Under the pieces are notes generated by a model, which worked only from the letters and a program-made list of their open reading frames with translations, ran no database searches and had not been told where the DNA came from. A stretch of 20,614 bases of DNA from MKRK01 sp001896915. GTDB lineage: Bacteria; Bacillota; Clostridia; Oscillospirales; Acutalibacteraceae. How positions within the stretch are numbered: the first letter of the stretch is position 1; every line of letters begins with the position of its first letter. Of this stretch, positions 1-8,480 are shown one piece after another. Both the position numbers and the translations under genes were made by a program. The stretch covers positions 1-20,614 of the forward strand of contig CALJJF010000219.1 in the NCBI GenBank assembly GCA_937973935.1, written 5' to 3'.

Positions 1-1011
1 GCCACGGGTGCGACAGGCGCAGTCGGCGCAGTTGGTCCTCAAGGTCCCCAGGGAATCCAAGGTGCAATGGGACCAATGGGAGCGGAAGGATTGGCTGGTC
101 CAACCGGTCCCCAAGGTCCACAGGGTATTCAAGGTCCGAAAGGTGACACCGGTGCACCCGGCCCAACAGGACCCATGGGACCAGTTGGACCAATGGGTAC
201 AACTGGCGCACAAGGTCCGCAAGGCTTACCAGGCGCGAACGGTGCAACCGGCGCAACCGGCGCAATTGGTCCGCAGGGTATTCAAGGTTCGAAAGGTGAC
301 ACCGGTGCACCCGGCCCTTCGGGAGCAACAGGACCCATGGGACCTGTTGGACCAATGGGTACAACAGGCGCACAAGGTCCGCAAGGCTTACCAGGTGCAA
401 ACGGTGCAACCGGCGCAATTGGTCCGCAGGGAGCTCAAGGCGACAAGGGTGATAAAGGTGATAAAGGTGATAAGGGCGACACCGGTGCAACCGGTCCTGC
501 CGGCGCAGGTGCAGCCAGCATTATCCCGTTTTCTTCCGGCACAGCGATTTCGATGACAACCATAGCAGGCGGATTTCCCGGAACCTCATCGGCCATCGGC
601 TTTGGTTCGGCCACTGCCGTCACAGCTACCGGCGGTTCAATTTATCCTTCGGGTCCTGTGGCTGCATTTGTGATGCCGCGTGATGGCGTAGTTAACTCTA
701 TTTCTGCCTATATGACCACAACAACAGCAATGATGCTGATTGGCACGAGCGTTACGGTTACAGCTCAGCTTTACACCGCCGGTCCAGAAGCTTCATCTTT
801 CACACCTGTTAGCGGAGCGGTCGTAACATTGGCTCCTTCCTTAACAGGCATTATCTCTACAGGACAGTCCGTATATGGATACACAGGAAATCTGTCGGCT
901 TCCATACCCGCAGGCACCCGCGTTATGCTTGTGTTTTCCACCACGGCAAGCGGAATATCCCTGATCAATACCACTTCCGCAATTGTCAGCGGCGGTATTG
1001 CGATTTCTTAA
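1..1011 (+). CDS. Collagen-like exosporium/surface protein, BclB-type C-terminal domain (5' end missing)
   Basis: The reading frame is open from the first base, so the gene starts upstream of the window and its N-terminal targeting segment is not visible. About 170 residues of uninterrupted Gly-X-Y triplets (nt 1-513) are rich in GPQG, GPMG, GATG and GDKG. They end in four GDK triplets (442-477) and GDTGATGPAG. A globular domain of about 164 residues follows, from SIIPFSSGT to GIAIS. It has the pattern of the BclB C-terminal family: TTIAGG, IGFG, VPRDG-like MPRDG, SAYMTTT, TVTAQLY, VVTLAPSLTGII, VFSTTASGISLINT. In the known family such proteins trimerise as a collagen stalk with a beta-rich head on the exosporium or cell surface. 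That role is inferred here. A strong hairpin lies 60 bp downstream. The 182-residue frame overlapping the collagen part is an out-of-frame artefact of the repeats. Confidence 0.9.
   Translation, partial: ATGATGAVGAVGPQGPQGIQGAMGPMGAEGLAGPTGPQGPQGIQGPKGDTGAPGPTGPMGPVGPMGTTGAQGPQGLPGANGATGATGAIGPQGIQGSKGDTGAPGPSGATGPMGPVGPMGTTGAQGPQGLPGANGATGAIGPQGAQGDKGDKGDKGDKGDTGATGPAGAGAASIIPFSSGTAISMTTIAGGFPGTSSAIGFGSATAVTATGGSIYPSGPVAAFVMPRDGVVNSISAYMTTTTAMMLIGTSVTVTAQLYTAGPEASSFTPVSGAVVTLAPSLTGIISTGQSVYGYTGNLSASIPAGTRVMLVFSTTASGISLINTTSAIVSGGIAIS
121..429 (+). repeat. Tandem duplication inside the collagen-like region
   Basis: The block starting at 121 (GIQG.KGDTGAPGP through GATGAIGPQ) recurs at 274 with near-identical DNA, a period of about 153 nt. 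The second copy carries one extra triplet, SGA, before TGPMGPVGPMG, and one fewer GAT triplet near its end. Such collagen repeats change copy number by slippage or recombination, so stalk length may vary between strains. Confidence 0.8.
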
Positions 1012-1071
1012 CTTTCATTCAACGGTCTATGAAAAGACGTTTCTATCGCTCTTAACTGAATCAACAACCCA

Positions 1072-1103
1072 AAACCGGCACCGAGGTTACTCGGTGCCGG
1101 TTT
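1072..1103 (+). terminator. Rho-independent terminator after the collagen-like gene
   Basis: A perfect 14-bp stem, AAACCGGCACCGAG (1072-1085) with its complement (1090-1103), and a 4-nt loop. The T-rich tail on the + strand is short (TTTCCGTTTG). The A-tract before the stem would give TTTT on the minus strand, so it may work in both directions. Confidence 0.8.
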
Positions 1104-1131
1104 CCGTTTGTCCAAACACACAAACTCATCT

Positions 1132-1302
1132 TTATCTTTTTGCCCAAATAACAATGCCCACCATCAGTTCAAACAGGATGCAGAACAAAATGCGAATGGT
1201 GAAACCCGATCCTAGTTTATCGGTTGCCAGCTGTCTCCCTTCAAACCAGATTTGATTGACAAATAGCACGATGATCGGAAGAGTATGACGGTTATCAGTC
1301 AA
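1132..1302 (-). CDS. Possible small membrane protein or gene remnant, 56 codons, TTG start
   Basis: The minus strand holds an open frame ending in TAA at 1132-1134. Its translation looks protein-like, with hydrophobic stretches (PIIVLFVNQIW and ILFCILFELMVGIVIW) flanking a charged loop and a final AKR. The only start in reasonable position is TTG at 1302, with no ribosome binding site, and it begins just after the terminator of the upstream gene. The frame also stays open backwards to the stop codon of that gene. It could be a two-helix small protein, a decayed 3' gene fragment or chance. The function is not recognised. Confidence 0.25.
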   Translation of the reverse strand: MTDNRHTLPIIVLFVNQIWFEGRQLATDKLGSGFTIRILFCILFELMVGIVIWAKR

Positions 1303-1320
1303 TTTTATTCTGCAACAAAA

Positions 1321-1346
1321 AAACCGATACCGGGCGGTATCGGTTT
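1321..1346 (-). terminator. Rho-independent terminator of the HExxH/ricin-repeat gene
   Basis: An 11-bp perfect stem (AAACCGATACC / GGTATCGGTTT) with a 4-nt loop starts 11 nt after the stop codon. On the minus strand it runs into a stretch of seven T residues. Confidence 0.9.
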
Positions 1347-1356
1347 CAATGGAGAA

Positions 1357-4300
1357 TCAATACGCTACAAAATACCATTTCTGACAGGGATAACCGCCAT
1401 AGGGAATGGCTTGGATTCCTGCACCGGCAGTGGGCATTGCGTTCATAACCTCAAGAGAATAACCGGGAAGGCTTTTGGGAGAAATCATCATGTTGCCGTC
1501 CGGCAGCTGGTATACCAGCCATTTTTGGTTGTTGCTGTCATCTGCGGCAGCAATGTTGATTGTGGGCGTGTTTGTCAGTCGTTTGCTTGTGTCTGACAGA
1601 GGAATAAATAGGTAATAACCATCCTCGGTCATTTCTATATCCCAACCCTGATTGACGCCGCTGAAGCTCTGCTGAGTCAAGGCAGAGGTTCCGGCCGGAC
1701 AATTAAACGTGGTGGTTAGGACAGAATCCAGGCTCAGATTCGAGTTAACGTTTCGAACGCTGTAGGTTCCATTTTCCACCGGAATATTCTGGACAAGGTT
1801 CCATCTTTGGCAGGCATATCCCCCATAGGAAAGGTTCTGAACTCCTGTGGGAGACATGGACGCGTTCATCACCTCCAACGCCTTGGTCGGATTGTTTTTT
1901 GGTGCGATGATCACATTTCCGTTTGTGTGTCTCCAGATGAACCATTTCTGGCTGTCACTGTTGTCCGCATTGGCAACATTGATCATGGAAGCATAGGACA
2001 GTCGCTTTGTATCATTAGTCATGGGGATAATTTCATAATAGCCGTTTTTATATTGGAAACGCCACAGCTGATTGAGGCCGCTGTAGCTTTGCTGGGTCAG
2101 TGTGGAAGCCCCTTCGGGACAGTTGAAGCTCGTTGTGATTATAGAATCCAGAAGCAATCCCGAATTTTCATTCTGAAGCTTGTAAATTCCATCAGAAACC
2201 GGTCTGTTTTCGACAAAGTTCCATTTTTGACAGGGATATCCGCCATAGGGAATGGCTTGTAATCCACCGCCCGCATAAAGCCATGCGTTCATAATCTCAA
2301 GAGAATTTCCCGGGAATTTCTTTGGTGATATCATCATAGTTCCGTCGGACAATCTCATTACCAGCCATTTTTGGCTATCACTTCCATCCGCCGGTGCAAT
2401 ATTGATTGTGGGTGTGTTGGTCAAACGCTTGGTTATGTCTGAAATGGGAGTGATTTCATAATAACCTTCATTGGTCATTGTCACTCGCCATATCTGATTG
2501 ATTCCGCTGTAGCTTTGCTGGGTCAGAGCAGAAGTTCCGGTCGGACAGTTAAACGTGGTGGTAATAACAGAATCCACATTCAGGTTTGAATTATAGTTGC
2601 GAATGTTATAGGTCCCGTCAGCTACAGGTCTGTTCATCACAAGATTCCATTTTTGATGCAGATTGCTGCCGTATGTGGCACACTGTACTCCGTCCGGTAA
2701 AGTCGACGCATTCATCACTTCCAGAGCGCCTATTGGATTGTTTTTAGGCGCAAGGATGGTATTGCCGTTTGTATCTGCCCAGATCATCCATTTTTGACTG
2801 TCACTATTGTCTGCATTTGCGATATTGACCGTAGTCCCGTAGGACAGTCGCTTTGCGTCGCTTGACAATGGTATGATCTCATAATAACCGTTTTTATATT
2901 GGAATCGCCACAGCTGATTGAGCCCGCTGTAGATCTGTTGGGTCAGTGTTGTCGTGCCTTCCGGGCATCCCGCTATAGTTGTAATCACAGAATCCAGATT
3001 CAATTCAGAATTTTTGTTTTCGATCTTGTAAATTCCGTTTTGAACCGGTTTGTTCTCGATTAGATTCCAGCTTTGGCAGTCATAACCACCGTATAGAATG
3101 CACTGGACACCGGCGGGCAACATCCATGCGTTCATAACCTCCAGTGATCTGGCGGGATAGTTTTTGGGTGCAATAATCACAGAATTGTTGGCCAGTTTCA
3201 TAACAATCCATTTTTGGGTATCGCTGCCGTTTGCCGTTACTGCATTAACCATGGATACATAGGACAAACGCTTGGTCGAATCCGACTGTGGGATAATCTC
3301 ATAATAGCCTTCTTTGTACTGGAATTTCCACAGCTGGTTGATGCCGGTGTAGCTCTGTTGGGTCAGCGTGGACATACCGGCCGGACACCAGATGGTTGTG
3401 GTGGTGACCGAGTCAAGGCTGAGACCGGACTTGTAGTTGCGCATGTCATAGATGCCGTCATTCACCGGTCTGTTGGCAATCAGATTCCAGCTCTGACAGG
3501 CATAACCGCCATAATTCAGGATTTGAACGGCACCGTCCGGCTGGGTTGAGGCATTCATCACTTCAATGACTCTTTCCGGATAATTCTTGGGTGAAATTTT
3601 AAAGGAGCCGTCCGTCAGACAGGATATGATCCATTTTTGATTGTCATTTCCGCTGGATGCCATACTCATCACCATGGAATTGTATGTCAGCCGTTTGCTG
3701 ATATCCGATTGGGGAATGATTTCATAATACCCGGATATAAACTTAAATCTCCACAGCTGTTTGATCCCGCTGTAATTCTGCTGGGTCAGCGTGGTATAGC
3801 CCGGCGGGCAATTGAAGGTGCTGGTTATTGTGGAGTCCAAGCTCAGGTTCGAGTTATGGTTGCGGATATTGTAGATGCCGTCTTCCACACCGCAAAGAGC
3901 TTTCATATAATAGGTCCGGGTCACGTCCGGCTTCAAAAGCGCTCTTGCACTGTATCCATAGGTATTAATCAAAGTGCCGTTATCGGTACTTTTAAAGGGG
4001 ACGTTTCCGTTGTAGACGTCGGAATACCATTGGTATTTCCAAAGGAAACGAAGCAGACTGCTGCCGGAACGGCGCAGAGCGTCATAATATCGATCATAAT
4101 TGTTGGTATATCCATATGGTTCTACAAACGGCTGTATGTAGGGTGCTGTTCCCATGGTCGCCGTATATGCTGCCTTATCCATCTCATCAATGTTTGGTGC
4201 AGGTACATTCATGGTACCGTTGATACCGCCGAAATAGTGATGAAATTCATGAAGGATTCCGTCCAGGGGAACGGAGGCTTCGGTAGTATTTGTGCAAGCA

Positions 4301-5352
4301 ACGTTGGCTACGGACTGGAAGCATTCCCGTCCGATATACGCATATCCGACATTCCCGTCACCTCTCTGTCCGTGGGACACCGATACACCGGCGGGTGTAT
4401 AAACACCCATGTATACCCCCAGGTAGATGTTGCGTGTAACATTTTGAAACTTAACATTTGCATCGGTTACGAAGGGAAGGAAGGTATATACAAAATCATA
4501 ATTTCCGGTGCTCATTGCATTTTGTATGGTGGTGGAACATGAAGAATTGGGGCTGACCAAATTGGGATATGAGACATTAAACACACTTGTGCCGGACAGT
4601 GATGCCTCACAGGTCACGTTGTTAAGCACCAAGACATCCGTATTCGTAGGTGCTTTTTTATCTGTGATCTGTTCCATGGTATAATCGAAATTCGAGTTGC
4701 TCCAGGTACTGTCACCGCCTCCGTTCATGATTTTCTGACCGGCCGGAACAGTCGTTACATATTGTGTTTGTGTGTCAGAATTGGTAAAGGTAATGCTGCG
4801 GATTTCAAGACAAAGCACCCGGTAAGGGGTAGTCTTGTTCAGTTCAATGTTGTCAATCCAGACGGTTGCTGCTTGGTTGGGCGTGGAATTCAGCTTGATC
4901 TGAACGCTGGTGGAACTGCCGGTGTAAAACCCGATACTGACTTCCTTCCACTCATTGACTGACGCTCTGGCATCGATGCTTGTGGCAATGGTGGTTCCTC
5001 CATTGATTACCTTTATGCTGAACGGGATTTTCCCGTTTATGATGACATCGCTTTTTACGAGCGTATACACAGTGTAGTATGTATTCTGCTGAAGTCCGCT
5101 GAAGGTTTTGATGTAGCTGGCATCATCGGAAGAAAAGCTTTTGATAGCCAACGAATAATCCGCACCGTTATTGGTGACGATTTCTCCTTCATACACATTT
5201 CTCGAATCCATGTAGAATTCCGAAACGTTATTAGAGGATACCGTTGCCCACATCTCGGAGCTGTAGAGTTCCGTTACCTGTGCTGCCAGAGTTGTGATTT
5301 GCATGCAAAAAACCAGGGCAAGAGCCAGGACAAGTGCTATAAATTTTTTCAT
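1357..5352 (-). CDS. Secreted HExxH-motif protein with CBM-like domain and six ricin-type beta-trefoil units
   Basis: This is a 1331-residue protein. Residues 1-24 form a classic signal peptide (MKK, then a long hydrophobic core ending TLAA). Residues of about 30-170 resemble a CBM4/9-type beta-sandwich, with the phrases LQQNTYYTVYTLVKS and VWIDNIELN. The middle domain, about 170-488, carries HEFHH at 368-372, a zinc-metallopeptidase HExxH motif. Glu390 lies 18 residues on and could be the third ligand of a gluzincin. Residues 489-1331 are six ricin B-like units, each with three QxW motifs (18 in all). No sortase motif, SLH domain or C-terminal helix is visible, so it is probably released. 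AGGAGG sits 6 nt before the ATG. It is monocistronic with its own promoter and terminator. Targets are probably glycans or glycoproteins. Proteolysis is inferred from the motif only, and the central domain belongs to no family I can name. Confidence 0.85.
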   Translation of the reverse strand: MKKFIALVLALALVFCMQITTLAAQVTELYSSEMWATVSSNNVSEFYMDSRNVYEGEIVTNNGADYSLAIKSFSSDDASYIKTFSGLQQNTYYTVYTLVKSDVIINGKIPFSIKVINGGTTIATSIDARASVNEWKEVSIGFYTGSSTSVQIKLNSTPNQAATVWIDNIELNKTTPYRVLCLEIRSITFTNSDTQTQYVTTVPAGQKIMNGGGDSTWSNSNFDYTMEQITDKKAPTNTDVLVLNNVTCEASLSGTSVFNVSYPNLVSPNSSCSTTIQNAMSTGNYDFVYTFLPFVTDANVKFQNVTRNIYLGVYMGVYTPAGVSVSHGQRGDGNVGYAYIGRECFQSVANVACTNTTEASVPLDGILHEFHHYFGGINGTMNVPAPNIDEMDKAAYTATMGTAPYIQPFVEPYGYTNNYDRYYDALRRSGSSLLRFLWKYQWYSDVYNGNVPFKSTDNGTLINTYGYSARALLKPDVTRTYYMKALCGVEDGIYNIRNHNSNLSLDSTITSTFNCPPGYTTLTQQNYSGIKQLWRFKFISGYYEIIPQSDISKRLTYNSMVMSMASSGNDNQKWIISCLTDGSFKISPKNYPERVIEVMNASTQPDGAVQILNYGGYACQSWNLIANRPVNDGIYDMRNYKSGLSLDSVTTTTIWCPAGMSTLTQQSYTGINQLWKFQYKEGYYEIIPQSDSTKRLSYVSMVNAVTANGSDTQKWIVMKLANNSVIIAPKNYPARSLEVMNAWMLPAGVQCILYGGYDCQSWNLIENKPVQNGIYKIENKNSELNLDSVITTIAGCPEGTTTLTQQIYSGLNQLWRFQYKNGYYEIIPLSSDAKRLSYGTTVNIANADNSDSQKWMIWADTNGNTILAPKNNPIGALEVMNASTLPDGVQCATYGSNLHQKWNLVMNRPVADGTYNIRNYNSNLNVDSVITTTFNCPTGTSALTQQSYSGINQIWRVTMTNEGYYEITPISDITKRLTNTPTINIAPADGSDSQKWLVMRLSDGTMMISPKKFPGNSLEIMNAWLYAGGGLQAIPYGGYPCQKWNFVENRPVSDGIYKLQNENSGLLLDSIITTSFNCPEGASTLTQQSYSGLNQLWRFQYKNGYYEIIPMTNDTKRLSYASMINVANADNSDSQKWFIWRHTNGNVIIAPKNNPTKALEVMNASMSPTGVQNLSYGGYACQRWNLVQNIPVENGTYSVRNVNSNLSLDSVLTTTFNCPAGTSALTQQSFSGVNQGWDIEMTEDGYYLFIPLSDTSKRLTNTPTINIAAADDSNNQKWLVYQLPDGNMMISPKSLPGYSLEVMNAMPTAGAGIQAIPYGGYPCQKWYFVAY
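1360..3888 (-). repeat. Six tandem ricin-type (QxW)3 lectin units
   Basis: Units start with V-x-[DN]-G-[IT]-Y at residues 489, 630, 770, 910, 1052 and 1192 (minus-strand nt 3888, 3465, 3045, 2625, 2199, 1779). Each is 140-142 residues with QxW motifs such as QLW, QKW and QSW closing the three lobes. Units 3 and 5 resemble each other more than their neighbours (both have GLNQLWRFQYKNGYYEIIP and NADNSDSQKW). Units 4 and 6 do likewise (both have KRLTNTPTINIA and IPYGGYPCQKW). Confidence 0.9.
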
Positions 5353-5385
5353 GATAAACCTCCTCTGTAATTATATTACAAGGAT

Positions 5386-5414
5386 ATATTACCATATTAA
5401 CTATAAATTGTCAA
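5386..5414 (-). promoter_or_regulatory. Promoter of the HExxH/ricin-repeat gene
   Basis: On the minus strand the -35 is TTGACA (5414-5409, 6/6), the spacer 17 nt, and the -10 TAATAT (5391-5386) preceded by TG one base upstream (extended -10). It predicts a leader of about 25 nt before the start codon. Between this promoter and the hairpin at 5534 (5415-5533) I see nothing that looks like a gene. Confidence 0.7.
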
Positions 5415-5533
5415 TTAAAAACATTTATATTTAAATTTTTATGTTTTATGTCATTTCATTGATGCGATAGCGTTGTGTTTTCAGTTTGTGCTTTGGCGGA
5501 TTTTGTTCCTTTCTTGACCGCAATATTAAAAAA

Positions 5534-5572
5534 TGGAAAACCCGGCATCGAAATTCGATGCCGGGTTTTCCA
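5534..5572 (-). terminator. Strong terminator closing the PII-pot-polyamine operon
   Basis: A 17-bp perfect stem with a GC-rich core (CCCGGCATCG) and a loop AAATT lies 35 nt after the aminotransferase stop. On the minus strand it is followed by six T residues. The + strand side lacks a long T-tract. Confidence 0.9.
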
Positions 5573-5606
5573 AAACAGAATGAGGGTATGAATCAAACGA
5601 ATCTAT

Positions 5607-6959
5607 CTATAGAGAAAATTCCTTTTCCGTGTCGGTCAGTGCTTCGTCAAAACGGGATAGAACCGTTTCCAGCTGGTCATAGGAAATGGTAGCGGCCGGT
5701 TCGAAACGGATGGTTTTAGCGTTGACGAGGGTACCCGCCGTCATGACCCTTCTGGCAAACATGCCCTTGGCAACGGAATATCCCATATGAGACTCAGGGA
5801 ACTCCACACCAATCATCAAACCAAGACCTCTGATATCCTGTAAAATCACAGGATGCTTTTCCTGCAGCTTTTTCAGTCCCGCGATTAGATACTCCCCTTT
5901 TTCCTTTGCCTGTTTGGGGATATCATTCTCTAACATATAATGGATGGTCGCAAGAGCGGCGGAACAGGCAAGAGGGTTGCCCCCAAAGGTGGGCGAGCCC
6001 AGCAGCCAGGGGTTTTCCTGGAGTTCCTCAATCCAAAGATGCGGGCGGGCGATGATACCCGTAATGGGCATGATACCGCCGCCGAAGGCTTTGCCATAGG
6101 TCAGAATATCCGGGACGACTTCCTCTGCTTCACAGCGGAACATGGTGCCTGTTCTTCCCATTCCGGTCTGGATTTCATCAAAAATCAGGCACACGCCGTA
6201 TTCATCGCATATGGCGCGCACTTCTTTCAGGTAGCCCGCCGGCGGCATGATGATGCCCGCTTCCCCCTGAATGGGTTCTAAAATAACCGCAGCGACCTTT
6301 TCTCCCACATGAAAGAGGTTATCAACCGCCTTACGGATATCCTCTGCGTTTCCGTACTGGACATGCTGAACCTGCTGCACCATGGGGATATAGGGGGTTC
6401 TGTAGGTGCTTTTGCCGCCCACGGATACAGCGCCCATGGATTTCCCGTGGAACCCGTCAATGGCGGAAATGATATATCTGCCCCCCGTTGCGATACGGGC
6501 AAGCTTGAGTGCCATTTCAACGGCTTCTGCGCCGCCGTTGGTAAAGAAACAGTATTGTAAGTCACCCGGCGTGATTTCCGACATGACCTTTGCCAAATAT
6601 CCTCTCAAAGGATCCAAAAGCTCCTGGCTGTGCAGCGCCTGACGGTTAAGCTGTGCAGAAACGTATTTTAAAATTTCCGGGTTTCTGTGACCGCACATGT
6701 AGATTCCGAAGCCACCCAAACAGTCGATAAACTCTTCGCCGTTCACGTCATAGAAATACTGATCGTGATCCATCCATTCAATGAAGGCGGCATTTGTGGA
6801 TACGGATTTTCTGTACTTTAACCAGCCGGGATTGACAAAGGTATTGTAGTTTTCGATGGCGTCCGCCTCAATTTGCTTCTTGTCTTCGTCCTTCAGTTCT
6901 GCAGACTCGATGTAGCCCAATACCTTTTCCAGTTCTTTTTTTGTTTGGCTTTTACACAT
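5607..6959 (-). CDS. patA: Putrescine aminotransferase (class III, PLP-dependent)
   Basis: This 450-residue enzyme is predicted to move the amino group of putrescine to 2-oxoglutarate, giving 4-aminobutanal and glutamate in the cytoplasm. It follows the E. coli PatA (YgjG) pattern closely: an N-terminal helical extension, VNPGWLKYRKSV, GQEFIDCLGGFGIY-like GEEFIDCLGGFGIY, GHRNP, LHSQELLDPLRG, DGFHGKSMGA, LEPIQGEAGIIMPP, FDEIQTGMGRTG, and the PLP lysine in TYGKAFGGG (Lys290). The extension and LHSQELLDP separate PatA from acetylornithine and GABA aminotransferases. AGGAG lies 7 nt before ATG. It is the last gene of the operon, 31 bp after the aldehyde dehydrogenase whose substrate it would make. 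Acceptance of cadaverine or other diamines is possible. Confidence 0.88.
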   Translation of the reverse strand: MCKSQTKKELEKVLGYIESAELKDEDKKQIEADAIENYNTFVNPGWLKYRKSVSTNAAFIEWMDHDQYFYDVNGEEFIDCLGGFGIYMCGHRNPEILKYVSAQLNRQALHSQELLDPLRGYLAKVMSEITPGDLQYCFFTNGGAEAVEMALKLARIATGGRYIISAIDGFHGKSMGAVSVGGKSTYRTPYIPMVQQVQHVQYGNAEDIRKAVDNLFHVGEKVAAVILEPIQGEAGIIMPPAGYLKEVRAICDEYGVCLIFDEIQTGMGRTGTMFRCEAEEVVPDILTYGKAFGGGIMPITGIIARPHLWIEELQENPWLLGSPTFGGNPLACSAALATIHYMLENDIPKQAKEKGEYLIAGLKKLQEKHPVILQDIRGLGLMIGVEFPESHMGYSVAKGMFARRVMTAGTLVNAKTIRFEPAATISYDQLETVLSRFDEALTDTEKEFSL

Positions 6960-6990
6960 TGTAACACTCCTATTTATTTTTTGTTGTGGC

Positions 6991-8466
6991 TTATTTGAAC
7001 CATCCGATGGGGGACGGGTTCAGATTGATGTTGATTTGCTTGACCTCGGTATATTCTTCAAAACCGAAGGTGCCCAGCTCTCTGCCGATGCCGCTTTGCT
7101 TGTAGCCGCCCCAGGGGGCTTCGTTGAAGGTGGGATTAAAAGAATTGATCCAGGTGATCCCGGCGCGCAGCTTTTTGATGACCCGCAGCGCCTTGGCACC
7201 GTCCACGGTAAACACACCGCCGGCGAGACCATAAACCGTGTCGTTGGCGATTTCAATGGCTTCGGCCTCGGTGCTGAATTTCTGCACCACCAAAACAGGA
7301 CCAAAGATCTCTTCTTTTACGATTCTCATGTCGGGCGTAACATCCTTGAAAATCGTCGGCTTGATATAATAGCCCTTATCTAACCCGTTTTCGGTCAGAC
7401 GGTACCCGCCGCAAAGGAGGGTTGCGCCTTCTTCTTTGCCGATTTCAATGTAGGACAATACCTTTTCCATATGGGCTTCACTAATCATGGGTCCCATTTC
7501 GCTGTCTGGATCCTCTCCGCTGCCCACCACAATTTGATTGGCACGTTCTGTGAGCCGTTCTAAGAATTGATCATAGATGGTGTCCTGTAAAATCAGCCGT
7601 GAACCGGCGGAGCAAACCTGACCTTGGTTGCAGAAAATGCCGAACAGGGCATAGTCGATGGCAGTGTCAAAATCGGCGTCGGCAAACACGATGTTGGGTG
7701 ATTTTCCGCCCAGCTCCAGTGAAATGTTTTTCAAGTTTCCTGTGGCTGCCGCCATGATGCTTCTGCCGGTTTTGGTGCCGCCGGTGAATGCAATTTTATC
7801 CACATCCATATTGGATGCGATTTCGTTGCCCACGGTCGCCCCGGCTCCCAACACGAGGTTGACAACCCCTTTGGGGAAACCCGTTTCCTCCATCAGCTCA
7901 AACAGACGGACGGCGGACAGGGGCGTGATTTCGGAGGGCTTGAACACAACGGTATTGCCGGCCGCCAAGGCAGGCGCCATCTTCCATGCCGCCATTAATA
8001 GCGGATAGTTCCATGGGACAATCTGACCGCATACGCCAATGGGCTCCCGCACCACCATGGTCTGCATATCCTTATCGGGCACGTCGTAGGTCTGCCCGTG
8101 GGGCTTGGTGGCAATGCCCGCATAGTATTTAAAACAAGCGGCCGTATCTGCCACATCATATTCGGTTTCCCGCAGGGGCTTGCCGTTGTCCCTGACTTCC
8201 AGCAATGCCAGTTCTTCTGCATTTTCTTCAATTTTTGCCGCCAGCCGAAACAAATATTCCGCCCGTTCTCCTGCGGTCACATCCTGCCAGCCGTCCTTGT
8301 AAAAGGCACGCTTGGCGGCGGCAACGGCGGTCTTCACATCGTCGGCCGTGCCTTCCGTGACCGTGGCAATGATTTCTCCGTTGGCCGGGTTGACCACGGT
8401 GCGGGTCTCTCCCGACGAAGAGAGTACCCACTGTCCGTCTAGATACATTTTTTTAATATCACTCAT
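6991..8466 (-). CDS. Aldehyde dehydrogenase, probable 4-aminobutyraldehyde dehydrogenase
   Basis: This NAD(P)-dependent aldehyde dehydrogenase has 491 residues, the normal family length. The sequence shows the nucleotide-binding IVPWNYPLLM and VFKPSEITPLS, FTGGTKTG, the general base Glu251 in LELGGKSPN, the catalytic Cys285 in GQVCSAGSR, EEIFGPVL, and WGGYKQSGIGRELG near the end. It resembles the betaine-aldehyde/aminobutyraldehyde branch (GbsA/PatD-like). I infer that it oxidises 4-aminobutanal to GABA because a putrescine aminotransferase follows and a polyamine importer precedes it. Betaine aldehyde and 3-aminopropanal are alternative substrates. The start has a GGGAGGG site 5 nt upstream and lies 14 bp after potD. 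Confidence 0.85.
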   Translation of the reverse strand: MSDIKKMYLDGQWVLSSSGETRTVVNPANGEIIATVTEGTADDVKTAVAAAKRAFYKDGWQDVTAGERAEYLFRLAAKIEENAEELALLEVRDNGKPLRETEYDVADTAACFKYYAGIATKPHGQTYDVPDKDMQTMVVREPIGVCGQIVPWNYPLLMAAWKMAPALAAGNTVVFKPSEITPLSAVRLFELMEETGFPKGVVNLVLGAGATVGNEIASNMDVDKIAFTGGTKTGRSIMAAATGNLKNISLELGGKSPNIVFADADFDTAIDYALFGIFCNQGQVCSAGSRLILQDTIYDQFLERLTERANQIVVGSGEDPDSEMGPMISEAHMEKVLSYIEIGKEEGATLLCGGYRLTENGLDKGYYIKPTIFKDVTPDMRIVKEEIFGPVLVVQKFSTEAEAIEIANDTVYGLAGGVFTVDGAKALRVIKKLRAGITWINSFNPTFNEAPWGGYKQSGIGRELGTFGFEEYTEVKQININLNPSPIGWFK

Positions 8467-8480
8467 GATAACCCTCCCTA

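Noticed and set aside
1..480. Possible CRISPR-like or tandem DNA repeat array
   Set aside because: The periodicity is in codon triplets and translates to Gly-X-Y; there are no equal-length repeats separated by unique spacers.
8..556. 182-codon + strand frame rich in Val, Gln, Pro and Lys over the collagen region
   Set aside because: It is the collagen repeat read one base out of frame; the in-frame Gly-X-Y reading joined to a BclB-type domain is clearly the real one.
3637..4542. 301-codon + strand open frame opposite the HExxH protein
   Set aside because: It is antisense to a strongly supported gene with signal peptide and domain motifs, has no ribosome binding site and no recognisable protein features.
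5607..6959. Class III aminotransferase as acetylornithine, GABA or DAPA aminotransferase
   Set aside because: The N-terminal extension and the LHSQELLDPLRG and EFIDCLGGFGI sequences follow putrescine aminotransferase, and the pot genes beside it agree.
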